Shown in pieces: positions 8,021 to 17,388 of a stretch of 64,000 bases of DNA. The stretch is from Paenibacillus sp. Soil522. Lineage in GTDB: Bacteria > Bacillota > Bacilli > Paenibacillales > Paenibacillaceae. A program made the position numbers and the translations under genes. The stretch is taken from positions 124,710 through 188,709 of the forward strand of contig NZ_LMRV01000088.1 of NCBI RefSeq assembly GCF_001428245.1, given 5' to 3'. Numbering within the stretch: the stretch's first letter is position 1; every line of letters starts with the position of its first letter. The notes under the pieces are model-generated. The model saw only the letters and a list, made by a program, of their open reading frames with translations. It ran no database searches and was not told where the DNA came from.

Positions 8021-8046
8021 AAAGGGCTGCTATAAGGCAGCCCTTT
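8021..8046. terminator. Hairpin between convergent genes
   Basis: AAAGGGCTGC, loop TATAA, GGCAGCCCTTT: an 11-bp near-perfect stem. T-tracts are weak on both sides, so it may work as a bidirectional terminator between 7660-7968 (+) and 8083-8949 (-). Confidence 0.6.
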
Positions 8047-8082
8047 GGATATTCTATTGTTACCCGAGGAATTACATAGATT

Positions 8083-8949
8083 TTAAAAACTTCTATCCAT
8101 GAAATTTGCACGACGCAGCATAAGCACTACTGGTACTAACGCGATCAGGAAAAAGCAGGAGGCAAGAAGCGGAAGTAAGGCCCACTCAAAAATAGAGGAT
8201 CCTAGAAACGTTTGCCAGCCGATTACTATTAGACCGAGCAAGTAAGCGATACCTGTCATATGGATCAACCTAAGGCGAACCGGGGTGTGAAGCGATTTGC
8301 GTTCAGTCAACCAAGCGACAAAGGGTACTGCTTGCAAAGCATGGAAACCGAGACCATGGAGCCAAATAATATTTCCATGCAGCCCTATGATTCGGCCCTG
8401 ATTGAAGGAAATCCAGATACCGGCCATAAACGAGATCATTACCGCAATCATTGCATAGCGTATACCTAGTACCAGTTCCGGGCGCAGCTTATACGCTTTT
8501 TTGCGGAAATATTGAATCACCAGGATTAAATAAAACAGTACCAAAAGCAGAGCCACCAAACCAAAAATGGTAGCGACTGAAGTATCAAAGGCTGTGCCAT
8601 CCTTCACGAACCTCGGATTTACGCCGCGAAAATTTTGGGCGGTTTCCGCAAAGTAAGAATAAAGCGCAAGTATGATGTACGACCATCGAAAGGATGCTTT
8701 ACTTTTTGCCCCCATCGCAGAAAACGGAATGATAGCCGCCGTAGACAATAAAAATATACCTAGTGCCGCATTAAACGAGACTGCTTTGGCCAAATCGCCG
8801 TCCGGGGCTACCGGTCCTCCATACAACATTACCCATACCGCGCATACCCCTGCAAGCAGAAAGCCAAGTAACCCGGTAAGTACCAGCCATTTTTCCCCTT
8901 CAAAAAACTTGACCGCCGGGTTCATTTCACCAACCGTTTGATTATTCAA
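8083..8949 (-). CDS. Polytopic membrane protein, about eight helices, function unknown
   Basis: 288 residues starting at a TTG (8947-8949) with AAAGGGTG 7 bases upstream. Hydropathy by eye gives eight membrane segments. A histidine-bearing stretch, IGLHGNIIWLHGLGFHALQA (roughly residues 188-207), puts three histidines on about one helix face, which could bind haem or metal, but this is only a suggestion. I do not recognise the family. Monocistronic; about 150 bp separate it from the GAP1 gene downstream of the big operon. Confidence 0.7.
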   Translation of the reverse strand: MNNQTVGEMNPAVKFFEGEKWLVLTGLLGFLLAGVCAVWVMLYGGPVAPDGDLAKAVSFNAALGIFLLSTAAIIPFSAMGAKSKASFRWSYIILALYSYFAETAQNFRGVNPRFVKDGTAFDTSVATIFGLVALLLVLFYLILVIQYFRKKAYKLRPELVLGIRYAMIAVMISFMAGIWISFNQGRIIGLHGNIIWLHGLGFHALQAVPFVAWLTERKSLHTPVRLRLIHMTGIAYLLGLIVIGWQTFLGSSIFEWALLPLLASCFFLIALVPVVLMLRRANFMDRSF

Positions 8950-9099
8950 TTTCGTACACCCTTTCTATAGAGAAGTTGTTACTCCAACTCTAAAGGAAGG
9001 ATATACCAAATTTAACGGGCCCCGGTCTGAATTCCAGCGGACCTGTGGAATGGTTTTGTTCTCGACTAAAGTCGTATAGAAAAAGGTTCTAAATCACTT

Positions 9100-12090
9100 T
9101 TATTTATCGACAACGCGCAGCACAGTAACCTCATATTCTGCTTCGCCAACCCGGATGATGCTGTCAGCCGGAATATCGGTCTGCTTGCCGAGATGAACAA
9201 CAACCCGGCTCGTATAGCCTTCTTGCTCAAGCGTCGGGCTGCCGCTTTGCTCTGGCTGAGAGCTTGTACCGGTACGACCCACCGAATCAGAGGCAGCAGC
9301 ATTCAGGCTGTCACTCTCATCGGTACTGGAAGAATCGGTCGCAGTACCGGCATTTGAAACGGGCGTTGCTGTAGGCAAAATCGCAGGTGGAGCAGCGGAT
9401 TCTGCCGGCTGCGCCGAACCTTCGGACGGATTACCCTCCGTGCTGTCATTCGCCGTATCACCGCTGCAAGCAGGAGAGAGCTCAAGCTCCGTGTATTCCA
9501 CTGCTTCAACACCCGGAGACTCTATCGCTAATGAACCCGGCGCAAACTGTGTGCAAGCTGATACATCCTTGAATAAGAACACAAGGGAGGTTGCTGCCAT
9601 CCCGCCCTCAGTCCCAGCAGTTTGCTCGGCGTATACGAGCGTATCCGGCGGGGCTGTGCCTGCTTCTGCTGTAGGCTTCACCTCAGGCAAAGCCGCACCC
9701 TTTGGATTCTCATCACCTTTGCCGGAGAATGAATACATGATGCCTGCGGCAATTATTCCCAGCACTGCTATAGATGTAATTATCGTCGCTTTACGATTCC
9801 GAAAAAATAATTTGGATCGCTTCGAGGAAAGCTCCTGTTCAGCCTGCTTATAAACGGCAGTAAGAGAAGACCCCGCTTTATCGAAAAGCTGCTTGCGATT
9901 CGCACGTTTTTTGAAAGCATCGCGGTCATATTTCATAAAATAACCGACTATGGCTGACGTATAGGCTGGCACGAAGCCTCTTGACCTCATGAAATCGGGA
10001 TGATTCTCCGACCATTGGAAGAAGCGGTATATCATCTCCTTATTCGAAGCATTCCGCTGCAAATAGTCGAGCATCCCCGTATAATCTACCGTTACCATAT
10101 CCGTGCTGCGCAAGAAGGCAGGTACGAGGCGAGAAAATGCAGCGGGCTCCAGTTCTCCCGCCAATAGCCGGCGTCCTGCCTGCTGAACATGGTCTGTCTC
10201 TGCCGGAGACAGACGGCCGAATAACGCTTCAGCCGGCTCCGGCAGCACAAACCATTCATATATGGCTAGCAGCTCATGAGCAGCCGATTTTTGCCTAGGA
10301 TCCTGCAGCTGTCCGTTCCACCGCTGCAGCTGATCCTTATAGCTGAGAAATTGCGCTGACGCGAGCTGATCTTTGGTGAGGCTGTCAAAATCCAGCTCGG
10401 AAAGCATCGCACGATAGATTGCAAGCTCCAGCCCCTGATACAAGTCAACTTCTTTATGAGAAGACGGATGCTTCTCTCTTCCTAGCCGAGCTTCCCCTTC
10501 CAGCCTGCGCAGCTGATCTAGAGCGCTACTTACCGCTGGTATCGAATAGCACTCGCGTTCCAGCCTGTCCGTCAGCTGCTGACGGGCAAACGTATGAAAC
10601 GGTTCATAGCCGAAAAGCCTCGGATGATTGTTTCCCCAATGCTCAATCATCTGAAGCACGCTTTTCGCTCCCGCTGCAGCCTTCAGCTTCTTCTCCAGAT
10701 AGGGAATGAACAAGGTGGAGGCGTATCTAGAATCAGCCAGAAGCCTTGTAAAGAAAGCCTTGCTTAAGGCTGAATTGCTTTCAACGGCCGCATAGAAAAA
10801 AGCAGCCGTTTCTTGCTCGTTCTGCCTTTTCGCGTTATTGAGCGCCAGGATGAGGAACGAGACGAATTTGTTTTCGATATTTCTGCCAACGATCCGGTAG
10901 TAATCCTTAAAGGCATCCACTATGAACGCTTCCGGCACTACTCCTTGCCGCACACGGTCAAACTCATAGTCAAATCGGGACAGAAATAAATCATTCAGGC
11001 GAATCTTGTAATCTATCGAGCCGGACGGCTGTATATATTCGAGCAAGCCGCGCAGCACTGCGGTTTTATGCTCTTCATACAACGAATCGTTGCCTTCCTC
11101 GATTTGATAGATGACGTTTAGCTCGTGATAGCTGGCCGCAGTAATTTGACGCTCCGGTTCCATGCCTGCAAGCATCTGCTCAGCAAATTGGAAGAAGCTG
11201 TCCGCTCGCTCAGGGCGGTCTAAATTGTCCCACGCAAAATCCAAATACGGCTGATCCGTTCCGTCTAGATCGACATTCATCATGCGGTCGTTTACAAAAT
11301 CAAACGTATAATCCTTCTCGATGCTGCGGTCCCCTTGCCGCAGGCTCCCCTTCTCCACGAACGTGAGATGCACCGATTTTCGGCTTTGCGGCTCTTTCGC
11401 GTACGTAATAAAGCCAAGCTGCTTGCGGAAGGCGTAAGGCAGACATGCATAAAGCAGCGAAAGCAGCAGCTTTGCTTTATCCGGCAGCTGCTTAATCGGC
11501 ACATCAAGCGCAACGTAAATCTTTTTCTTGCCGCCGACTGCCGCCATCACCGCATACAACAGCTGCTTAAATCGCTTTTCTCCTATATTCAGCAGTGTTA
11601 ATATCGAATGATAGGCAGGCTTAACCGCTGCAGCCGCATGAAGCGGCAGGCTGGTAAGTTCCGCTATCTCCATGCCGCTATCGATATCATAGCTATCCGT
11701 GAAAGCTGCTTGCAGCCAGTTCTTGTAATCACTAGCGGACTTGCTGCCGTACCCGCTGGGAATAATATAGTTATGCGTAAAGAACGCGCTGCGAAGTCCA
11801 GTAAAATCCGCTGCCTGATAGACGCTGCGCCCCAGCAGAACGTCACCATTTTCCAGATGGAGCAAATGCATAGTCTCAGGATATAAGGCGCCGTCCTTCT
11901 CGCCGCGCGCTGCCAGCTCGGCTGGCGCATCGTACACGCAGAACGGATGGAGCACCTTTTTGATAAAAGAAGGCTCTAAACCGCTTGACTTGGCAATCGT
12001 ATCATAGCCCTCCGTGGACCTAAAAATGCCGCGTCTTTCCCGTGCGTACATCTGCTGCTGGATCTTTCTGCCGGGCGTAGAATCGCGCAC
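9100..12090 (-). CDS. GAP1-like (GTPase-associated protein 1) membrane-anchored protein
   Basis: 996 residues from a GTG at 12090 that overlaps the TAG stop of the GTPase gene by one base (TAGTG), with GAGGGGAG about 10 bases upstream, so translation is coupled. The N-terminal part (HLLHLENGDVLLGRSVY and then FFTHNYIIPSG) fits my memory of the GAP1 N-terminal domain named from conflict-system GTPase loci. A long helical middle follows (to about residue 765), one membrane helix at about 768-790 (ATIITSIAVLGIIAAGIMYS), then a Ser/Thr/Pro-rich stretch with two cysteines and a short C-terminal beta-rich segment. The bulk is probably cytoplasmic, next to the GTPase, with an extracellular tail. Last gene of the seven-gene operon; no strong terminator is seen downstream. 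The family name is from recall; function unknown. Confidence 0.8.
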   Translation of the reverse strand: MRDSTPGRKIQQQMYARERRGIFRSTEGYDTIAKSSGLEPSFIKKVLHPFCVYDAPAELAARGEKDGALYPETMHLLHLENGDVLLGRSVYQAADFTGLRSAFFTHNYIIPSGYGSKSASDYKNWLQAAFTDSYDIDSGMEIAELTSLPLHAAAAVKPAYHSILTLLNIGEKRFKQLLYAVMAAVGGKKKIYVALDVPIKQLPDKAKLLLSLLYACLPYAFRKQLGFITYAKEPQSRKSVHLTFVEKGSLRQGDRSIEKDYTFDFVNDRMMNVDLDGTDQPYLDFAWDNLDRPERADSFFQFAEQMLAGMEPERQITAASYHELNVIYQIEEGNDSLYEEHKTAVLRGLLEYIQPSGSIDYKIRLNDLFLSRFDYEFDRVRQGVVPEAFIVDAFKDYYRIVGRNIENKFVSFLILALNNAKRQNEQETAAFFYAAVESNSALSKAFFTRLLADSRYASTLFIPYLEKKLKAAAGAKSVLQMIEHWGNNHPRLFGYEPFHTFARQQLTDRLERECYSIPAVSSALDQLRRLEGEARLGREKHPSSHKEVDLYQGLELAIYRAMLSELDFDSLTKDQLASAQFLSYKDQLQRWNGQLQDPRQKSAAHELLAIYEWFVLPEPAEALFGRLSPAETDHVQQAGRRLLAGELEPAAFSRLVPAFLRSTDMVTVDYTGMLDYLQRNASNKEMIYRFFQWSENHPDFMRSRGFVPAYTSAIVGYFMKYDRDAFKKRANRKQLFDKAGSSLTAVYKQAEQELSSKRSKLFFRNRKATIITSIAVLGIIAAGIMYSFSGKGDENPKGAALPEVKPTAEAGTAPPDTLVYAEQTAGTEGGMAATSLVFLFKDVSACTQFAPGSLAIESPGVEAVEYTELELSPACSGDTANDSTEGNPSEGSAQPAESAAPPAILPTATPVSNAGTATDSSSTDESDSLNAAASDSVGRTGTSSQPEQSGSPTLEQEGYTSRVVVHLGKQTDIPADSIIRVGEAEYEVTVLRVVDK

Positions 12091-13349
12091 TATTCTCTTC
12101 TCCCCTCAATGAAATTCAGCTTATAAAGCAGCCAAATGAAGGGCTCGTCGACCCGGATTGGACTAACGACGGTCTGCAGCTTCTGATCCACCGGATTGCT
12201 TCCCAAAGCGGATACCGCGTAATAAGCCGTATCCCTGAAATAAACGTCCATCGTACCCTTGAACGGCCGGTCGACCTTCTCGATGAAGCGGCGGATTTCT
12301 CCGTCGATATTTTCAAATTCAGTCAGGTTAAAATAATTGCGGTGCACCATATTGTTGAAAATATTGCTGTTTGATTTAATATATTCGCCATCCTCATCCT
12401 TCAAGGAATGAAGCATGTCGCTCTTAGTCAGAACGACGGCAGTCGGAATATCCGTTTTGTTATTTTCCTGATAGGCAATGAAATCACCGAACATCGTCAG
12501 CACCACGTCGCGCGGCTCATCGTATTGGGAGACCCAAACACCTGGCTTATCGCCCAGGTTCATTCTAATTTTCTCGCGGATCGAACGGATTTGCAGCGGA
12601 TCAACCATCAGCAGGATGCCTGCCGAGTTTTTAATATGCTGACCGTGCAGACCGAGGTAATCCTGTTCTACCATGCCCTCGCCCGCCACATCGAAAAATA
12701 CGAGCGTCAAGGGCGGCTTCTTCTCATCTTTAAAGACGAATTGGAAAATAAACGGCTCCTGCATCTTCTCCTTCTGGGTGGATGCAAGCAGATCGCCGCG
12801 CTCGAATAACGGCTCTTCGTAATAGGTACGGAACTTTCGGCTAATTTCAGCGTTGAGCGGCATGCAGGCTGCATTGAAATGATCCGCCGTCGTGTTCTGC
12901 AGCGTATGGATCAATGAGGTCATATACACCGATTTACCTACTTGGGAAGCGCCAATAATGGAAATAATGTTGCTTGGCACCTTGCCTGCCGTCACCGGAA
13001 GCTCGTTATGGCATTTTGGACAAAGCCTTCTGCGGGTTAACTCGCCGTAACGGTCATTAATTCCGATTAACACATGGTCGGAGTATACAAGGTGCTCTTC
13101 AGGCACGTCGTGCGGACGGAGCACCGCTTCCATATCATGTACAGAATCGAGGCCAAAGCGCTCGCGGTATTTGTTCAGCTCTTCGTCTTCCCCAAGCGCA
13201 TAATCCTCATCGTCCTCGCGGGAATGGGTGGCGCGGAACACGACCTCTTCCGGCGTGAATTTGCTGAAGCAGTAGGGACAGACAATATCGTAAAATAATG
13301 GCCGCGGCTTCGACTCCGGCTTTTTTTTGAAAATATCGAAAATGCTCAA
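12090..13349 (-). CDS. Zinc-ribbon P-loop GTPase of the GAP1-linked (double-GTPase-like) type
   Basis: 419 residues from a TTG at 13349 with AAAGGAGG 8 bases upstream. N-terminal zinc ribbon from C24-x2-C27 and C110-x2-C113, with a highly acidic insert between. GTPase motifs: Walker A GASQVGKS at 133-140, DVAGEG at 220-225 (G3), TKSD at 308-311 (G4). The glutamine-free DxAGEG switch and the ribbon match the TRAFAC-type GTPases called DO-GTPase2 that sit beside GAP1 proteins. Probably a cytoplasmic NTP-driven switch working with the GAP1-like protein, whose start codon overlaps its stop. Sixth in the operon. Confidence 0.88.
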   Translation of the reverse strand: MSIFDIFKKKPESKPRPLFYDIVCPYCFSKFTPEEVVFRATHSREDDEDYALGEDEELNKYRERFGLDSVHDMEAVLRPHDVPEEHLVYSDHVLIGINDRYGELTRRRLCPKCHNELPVTAGKVPSNIISIIGASQVGKSVYMTSLIHTLQNTTADHFNAACMPLNAEISRKFRTYYEEPLFERGDLLASTQKEKMQEPFIFQFVFKDEKKPPLTLVFFDVAGEGMVEQDYLGLHGQHIKNSAGILLMVDPLQIRSIREKIRMNLGDKPGVWVSQYDEPRDVVLTMFGDFIAYQENNKTDIPTAVVLTKSDMLHSLKDEDGEYIKSNSNIFNNMVHRNYFNLTEFENIDGEIRRFIEKVDRPFKGTMDVYFRDTAYYAVSALGSNPVDQKLQTVVSPIRVDEPFIWLLYKLNFIEGRRE

Positions 13350-13363
13350 ACGATCTTCCTCCT

Positions 13364-13999
13364 TTATACTGAAATCAATTCGTAAATTTGCCCGTATTTC
13401 CGGCCATCGGTGAAAAACAACCGGATAAAATCCTGTTTTCCTATCTCAATTGCAGGCAGAACATTTTTCCCCGCTGCAAACGGCGCGACAAACGGATACA
13501 ACATACCATCTTCTTTATTTAAGGGGTAACCGCCCTGCTTCTTCACATAGCAGAGCACGTCCTTCGCGATCGGGACTTCTGTCGTCACCTGAATTTGAAT
13601 CGTTTTGAACTTTCTAAAAAAACAGCTTTTATCCGAGACCGAATAATAAATTTTAGCCTTGTCGGCACTGATTTCTATGCTATTTTCACGATCCTGCTGA
13701 AGGATGAGCTGCAGGCCGCCGCTCCCCTCCTGACAGGCATATACCGTAAAGACGTAAAGTCCGAAACCTTCTATCCGGCTGTGATAGCCGTTATTCGCTT
13801 TATACTCCGCCTTCGTATACAGCTTTACGTTTCCGGTGATTCCGGAACCGTTCTCCGCCTGTTCGGCAGGCGTTTTCCCGATGTAAACCGCTTCTATGCC
13901 TCCCGGCCAAATCCAGCGCAGCGTGCAGCGGTCCTCCTCGATCACGCGGGTCAAGCCGCTGATAATCGGAGAACTGTCCTCCGCATCGATAAACCGCAT
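13364..13999 (-). CDS. Hypothetical beta-rich protein of the tubulin/GTPase operon
   Basis: 211 residues, ATG at 13999 preceded by GGGAGGCGGATATAA. No signal peptide or membrane helix. The sequence alternates short strands and turns (RCTLRWIWPGGIEAVYIG; KTIQIQVTTEVPIAKDVLCY; FIRLFFTDGRKYGQIYEL), suggesting one or two beta-sandwich (Ig/fibronectin-like) domains. No family recognised. Sits 22 bp after the truncated-vWA gene and 14 bp before the GTPase gene, so it belongs to the operon and may be an adaptor. Confidence 0.75.
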   Translation of the reverse strand: MRFIDAEDSSPIISGLTRVIEEDRCTLRWIWPGGIEAVYIGKTPAEQAENGSGITGNVKLYTKAEYKANNGYHSRIEGFGLYVFTVYACQEGSGGLQLILQQDRENSIEISADKAKIYYSVSDKSCFFRKFKTIQIQVTTEVPIAKDVLCYVKKQGGYPLNKEDGMLYPFVAPFAAGKNVLPAIEIGKQDFIRLFFTDGRKYGQIYELISV

Positions 14000-14021
14000 T
14001 TATATCCGCCTCCCGCATCGT

Positions 14022-14900
14022 TTAAAATCCATGGCTGCGGCTATCCTTCGTCCGTCCGCCCAAGCCCGCGGCGGGACGGTCCTGTAAACTGCCTTTTCTT
14101 CCGCCTCCGCGCGGCTTAGTGCCGTTTTTCTCTCCCACTGGAACAACAAGCGTAAATAAAGCAATGATTGCCGCCAACACGAGCACAGCGGCTAGACGGG
14201 ATAATCCGTCCGAGAGCACATGCCCAGACAAGCCGAAGTCTAGAATAAAGCCTGCCAGCAATCCGCCGACTATGCCGCCAGCGCCAAAGCTAACCGCCAA
14301 AAACCGATTGTCGAACAGAATTCCTAGCGCTACACCAATCGCTGCACCGATAATGACTAATGATAAAATACGAAGCAGCGTGTAGAACGTACTATCTGCA
14401 ATCGTACCTGTACGCTCTGTTAAGAGCGTCTGCTTATCGATCTTATCGTAAATATTATCGCTCTCCATGTTGTTAATCAGCTGCTTCGCAGCTGAAAACC
14501 GCTCGTTGTCAGGATCGGTTTCCAGCATGCTTCCCGAATTATCGATGACAAGCACGATATCCTTCACCGGCTTCAAGCCGCCGAATTGCAGCCCATAAAT
14601 AAGCTGAACCAATCCGCCGACCACGAACAGCAGCGCCAGCGTCGCAGGTACGAGCAGCTTCCAGGATAAATCGATGTAGCGCTGCCGCCAGGAAGCCCCG
14701 TTTAAACGCGGCGAAATCATTTCGGCAATCAAGCAGGACAGTCCAATGCATAGAGCAAGGACGCCGTAGTAGAGGCCAACGACGACAAAGCGCGGCCACC
14801 CTTCCGACAGCTTGCCCAGTATAACCTCGCCGATCGCGAATCCAATTGTACCGCCTATCAAGCTGAACAAGAGGAGAAGCATATTCATTTTTCGTTGCAT
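14022..14900 (-). CDS. Membrane protein with a vestigial vWA (MIDAS strand only)
   Basis: 292 residues. Three membrane helices (about 5-25, 34-62, 80-107), then VKDIVLVIDNSGSMLETDP: the first strand and DxSxS MIDAS loop of a von Willebrand factor A domain. After the next helix (SAAKQLINNMESDN, about residue 150) the domain stops; residues to about 170 are hydrophilic and then further membrane helices begin. A vWA domain needs about 170-190 residues, so most of the fold, including the second and third MIDAS loops, is missing. The C-terminus is Gly/Arg/Lys-rich. The frame is open throughout, hence called CDS. SD AAAGGA 10 bases upstream of ATG. 56 bp after the 809-residue gene. Confidence 0.8.
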   Translation of the reverse strand: MQRKMNMLLLLFSLIGGTIGFAIGEVILGKLSEGWPRFVVVGLYYGVLALCIGLSCLIAEMISPRLNGASWRQRYIDLSWKLLVPATLALLFVVGGLVQLIYGLQFGGLKPVKDIVLVIDNSGSMLETDPDNERFSAAKQLINNMESDNIYDKIDKQTLLTERTGTIADSTFYTLLRILSLVIIGAAIGVALGILFDNRFLAVSFGAGGIVGGLLAGFILDFGLSGHVLSDGLSRLAAVLVLAAIIALFTLVVPVGEKNGTKPRGGGRKGSLQDRPAAGLGGRTKDSRSHGF

Positions 14901-14956
14901 GATGACAGCATCCTTTCCCTTGCTGGTGGACCGCAGCGATTATCGATGTATAACAG

Positions 14957-17386
14957 TCAGCGAAGCTCAGGCAGAAGGGATGGATGAATCGTGTGAAATT
15001 CGTACCCATTCTGCAGATAAGTTTCATAGTATACTTTGCCGTTGCGGTAATACATCAAATCTTCTAAATGAAAGCCGCCCATTATATTTAATTTTTCGAC
15101 TCCGCTGCTGCGCTTCTCATGCACACAGCCCAGCTTGTAGATGCGCGTTGTTTCGTCAACGCCAAGAGCATAGCGGATAAATTCGCTCTCCCGGTCTCCG
15201 AACAAATATTTTTCCTCGTAGCGATGCTCGTGAGTATAGTCAAGCAGACGGATATGAATAGCCGCGTTATCCTCAAGCGTCCGGTACAGAAGGTGGAACA
15301 GCTCATCCCGAGATAAGGCTTTGCGATTGCTGTAAGCAACGGATACGTTCGCCCGCAGCAGCAGTTCCTCCTCGAAGGTTTGAGCAAAGGGCTCTGCGGT
15401 CAGGATGTGCTTGCGGCAAATATCGATCAATCGCTCTACAAATACATGATCTTCTTGTTCCAGAAGCCTTGTCACGCTGCCCAACAATCGGTCCTCGAAG
15501 AACGCTGATGCGCCGCGCTTCTCTTCGATGTCCTTCACGACATCCCCGGTTACACGCTCGTAATAATCGAAAATATTTTGCCCGATATAGTCATCCGCCG
15601 AGCGGATGCTTTGAAGCGACGCCGTCTTAAGCTCTTCCGCAAGCGCAGCCATTTGCTCAACACGTTTTCGGTGGCCTTCGTGCAGAAGCTCCAACTCGCT
15701 TGCGAACCTTCGATACAAGGCGAGTTCAGTCTCCAATCGTAATAGCTGCCACTGCTGCCGATAGACCGTTTCGAAAAAAACGCGTATAAAGGAGCGTAAA
15801 TTTTGCTTATCCATAAACGGAAGCCGTTGAAATTTCAAGTCCTCGACACGTATTTCGCGGACGCGTTCAAGCTCCTCCCCGGCTAAATCGATTTCTCTGA
15901 CCAAATCGCGTTTTCGAGCGCGAACGGCCTCTAGCGCACTGCCTGCCTCATTCTTCTCGTCCGTCCACTCGGACACCTGATAAAAGCTGATCTGCGGACG
16001 CTCCTGCATATTTCGGTTAACAGTGCGCCGCAGCTCTTCCCCAGCCTTTACATAGCCGAGGCGCTCCTCAGCTGTACTTGTGAAATGCTTACGGAAGAAA
16101 GCGGCGCAGCCGCCGCTGAACAAAGCCTCCTCGGCCTCGCGCAGCGACATACGCCGCAGCTGCTCGTATCGAATGCCGCTCGTTAAGAGCCCGGTCATAT
16201 CGGCAAGGTTATCTTCGCTTGGAACAAGTTCGGCCAAACGCGCCTCCGTCGCCGCCATATCGAGCCCGAAAAACGCCAGCTTCTCCTTCGTACCCGGATC
16301 AGGCACACTTTGCAGCCGCGCTTTCATTTCCTTGAAGAAGTGGTACAGCACGGTTAAGGCGATCGAATAATTGGGACGCTTCACCTTGGCAAGCCCGGCT
16401 GAGACGTAGCCTTGTCTTCCTGATTCGGCCATTAAGCTATTCTTGAAGGACGAATTATTGTAGCTTACGTCATTGGACTGTACCTGGGCATCCTTCCTCT
16501 TCCTGTTTTTCAACAGCAGAATGTGGCAAATGATCTCATAGTTGTCCTGCATCCCGTTAAGAGTCGTAATTCCCCGCTCGTTACGGTCAGATAATACATA
16601 GACAAGATCAAATAATGGAGACGGCTTATGAACGACCGGAATCGATAAGCCGTCTCCGGTCACCTGCAGCCGCGCGGAGAACGAATAATCCGGTGACTGC
16701 ATGCCGTCAAGCTCGCGCAAGAAGCTGACTCCCGCCGCGCTGGCATAACCGAACGTCTCCGATTGCTCCCGTTCATTAATCAAAACATACAAATCCATTT
16801 GTACCGATTTGAACAGCTGCAGAAAAATCGATTGCGCGAGCAGCGATATTTCTGGGACAAGCACGTTAAGCGGATCATCAACCCTAGTAATAACGGCAAG
16901 ATGAAGGCGGTCAAAGGAGGAGTACAAGCGGCCAAAATCTGCAATCGTGTCGCTAACCTGCCGCAGCGCCCGGTTGAGCAAGGCCAAATAACGGCCCTCA
17001 GCGTAGAAGGCGGCCCCTATATCCTTGCGTCTTGTCCGGTTATCATCCTGACCCTCAGCAATTCCGGTCAGCGCAGCCCGCATGACCTTCGGAGCAGATT
17101 GGCCAGTCTTACCCTCACGGTATGATGACGCCGGTTTAGACGGATTCCCCATCTCGACGCTGGCATTCGTTTCACTTGATGCTACATGAAAGTAAATAAC
17201 CCCGGCATTATTGTCCCATTTCAATTCATTCGAGTAAATCATCGGCTCAATCGCATGCCCTGCTTCATCGCCGATAAATAGAAACACGGTTGGATAGTAA
17301 ATGCTGCTCTGATCATCCTCAAGACCGCTCAGCTTCTGTTCAGCGGCCGAATAGCCGGCCGCATATCGATCCAATAATACTCTCAT
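14957..17386 (-). CDS. Large uncharacterised protein of the tubulin/GTPase operon (809 residues)
   Basis: Starts 2 bp after the tubulin-like gene stops and has no independent ribosome binding site worth the name, so it is probably translated by coupling and made together with it. N-terminal half is mixed alpha/beta (PTVFLFIGDEAGHAI; FDRLHLAVITRVDDPLNVLV; DLYVLINERE; PLFDLVYVLSDRNERG). The last two are reminiscent of segments in tubulin-like proteins, but there is no GGTGSG signature and no P-loop. The C-terminal half is helical with probable coiled coils (two charged heptad-like stretches near residues 470-560). No membrane helix. Possibly a catalytically inactive partner of the tubulin-like protein; that is inference. 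Confidence 0.78.
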   Translation of the reverse strand: MRVLLDRYAAGYSAAEQKLSGLEDDQSSIYYPTVFLFIGDEAGHAIEPMIYSNELKWDNNAGVIYFHVASSETNASVEMGNPSKPASSYREGKTGQSAPKVMRAALTGIAEGQDDNRTRRKDIGAAFYAEGRYLALLNRALRQVSDTIADFGRLYSSFDRLHLAVITRVDDPLNVLVPEISLLAQSIFLQLFKSVQMDLYVLINEREQSETFGYASAAGVSFLRELDGMQSPDYSFSARLQVTGDGLSIPVVHKPSPLFDLVYVLSDRNERGITTLNGMQDNYEIICHILLLKNRKRKDAQVQSNDVSYNNSSFKNSLMAESGRQGYVSAGLAKVKRPNYSIALTVLYHFFKEMKARLQSVPDPGTKEKLAFFGLDMAATEARLAELVPSEDNLADMTGLLTSGIRYEQLRRMSLREAEEALFSGGCAAFFRKHFTSTAEERLGYVKAGEELRRTVNRNMQERPQISFYQVSEWTDEKNEAGSALEAVRARKRDLVREIDLAGEELERVREIRVEDLKFQRLPFMDKQNLRSFIRVFFETVYRQQWQLLRLETELALYRRFASELELLHEGHRKRVEQMAALAEELKTASLQSIRSADDYIGQNIFDYYERVTGDVVKDIEEKRGASAFFEDRLLGSVTRLLEQEDHVFVERLIDICRKHILTAEPFAQTFEEELLLRANVSVAYSNRKALSRDELFHLLYRTLEDNAAIHIRLLDYTHEHRYEEKYLFGDRESEFIRYALGVDETTRIYKLGCVHEKRSSGVEKLNIMGGFHLEDLMYYRNGKVYYETYLQNGYEFHTIHPSLLPELR

Positions 17387-17388
17387 AA

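Noticed and set aside
11292..11930. Plus- and minus-strand short frames inside the GAP1-like gene
   Set aside because: Shadows; the 996-residue frame explains the whole stretch.
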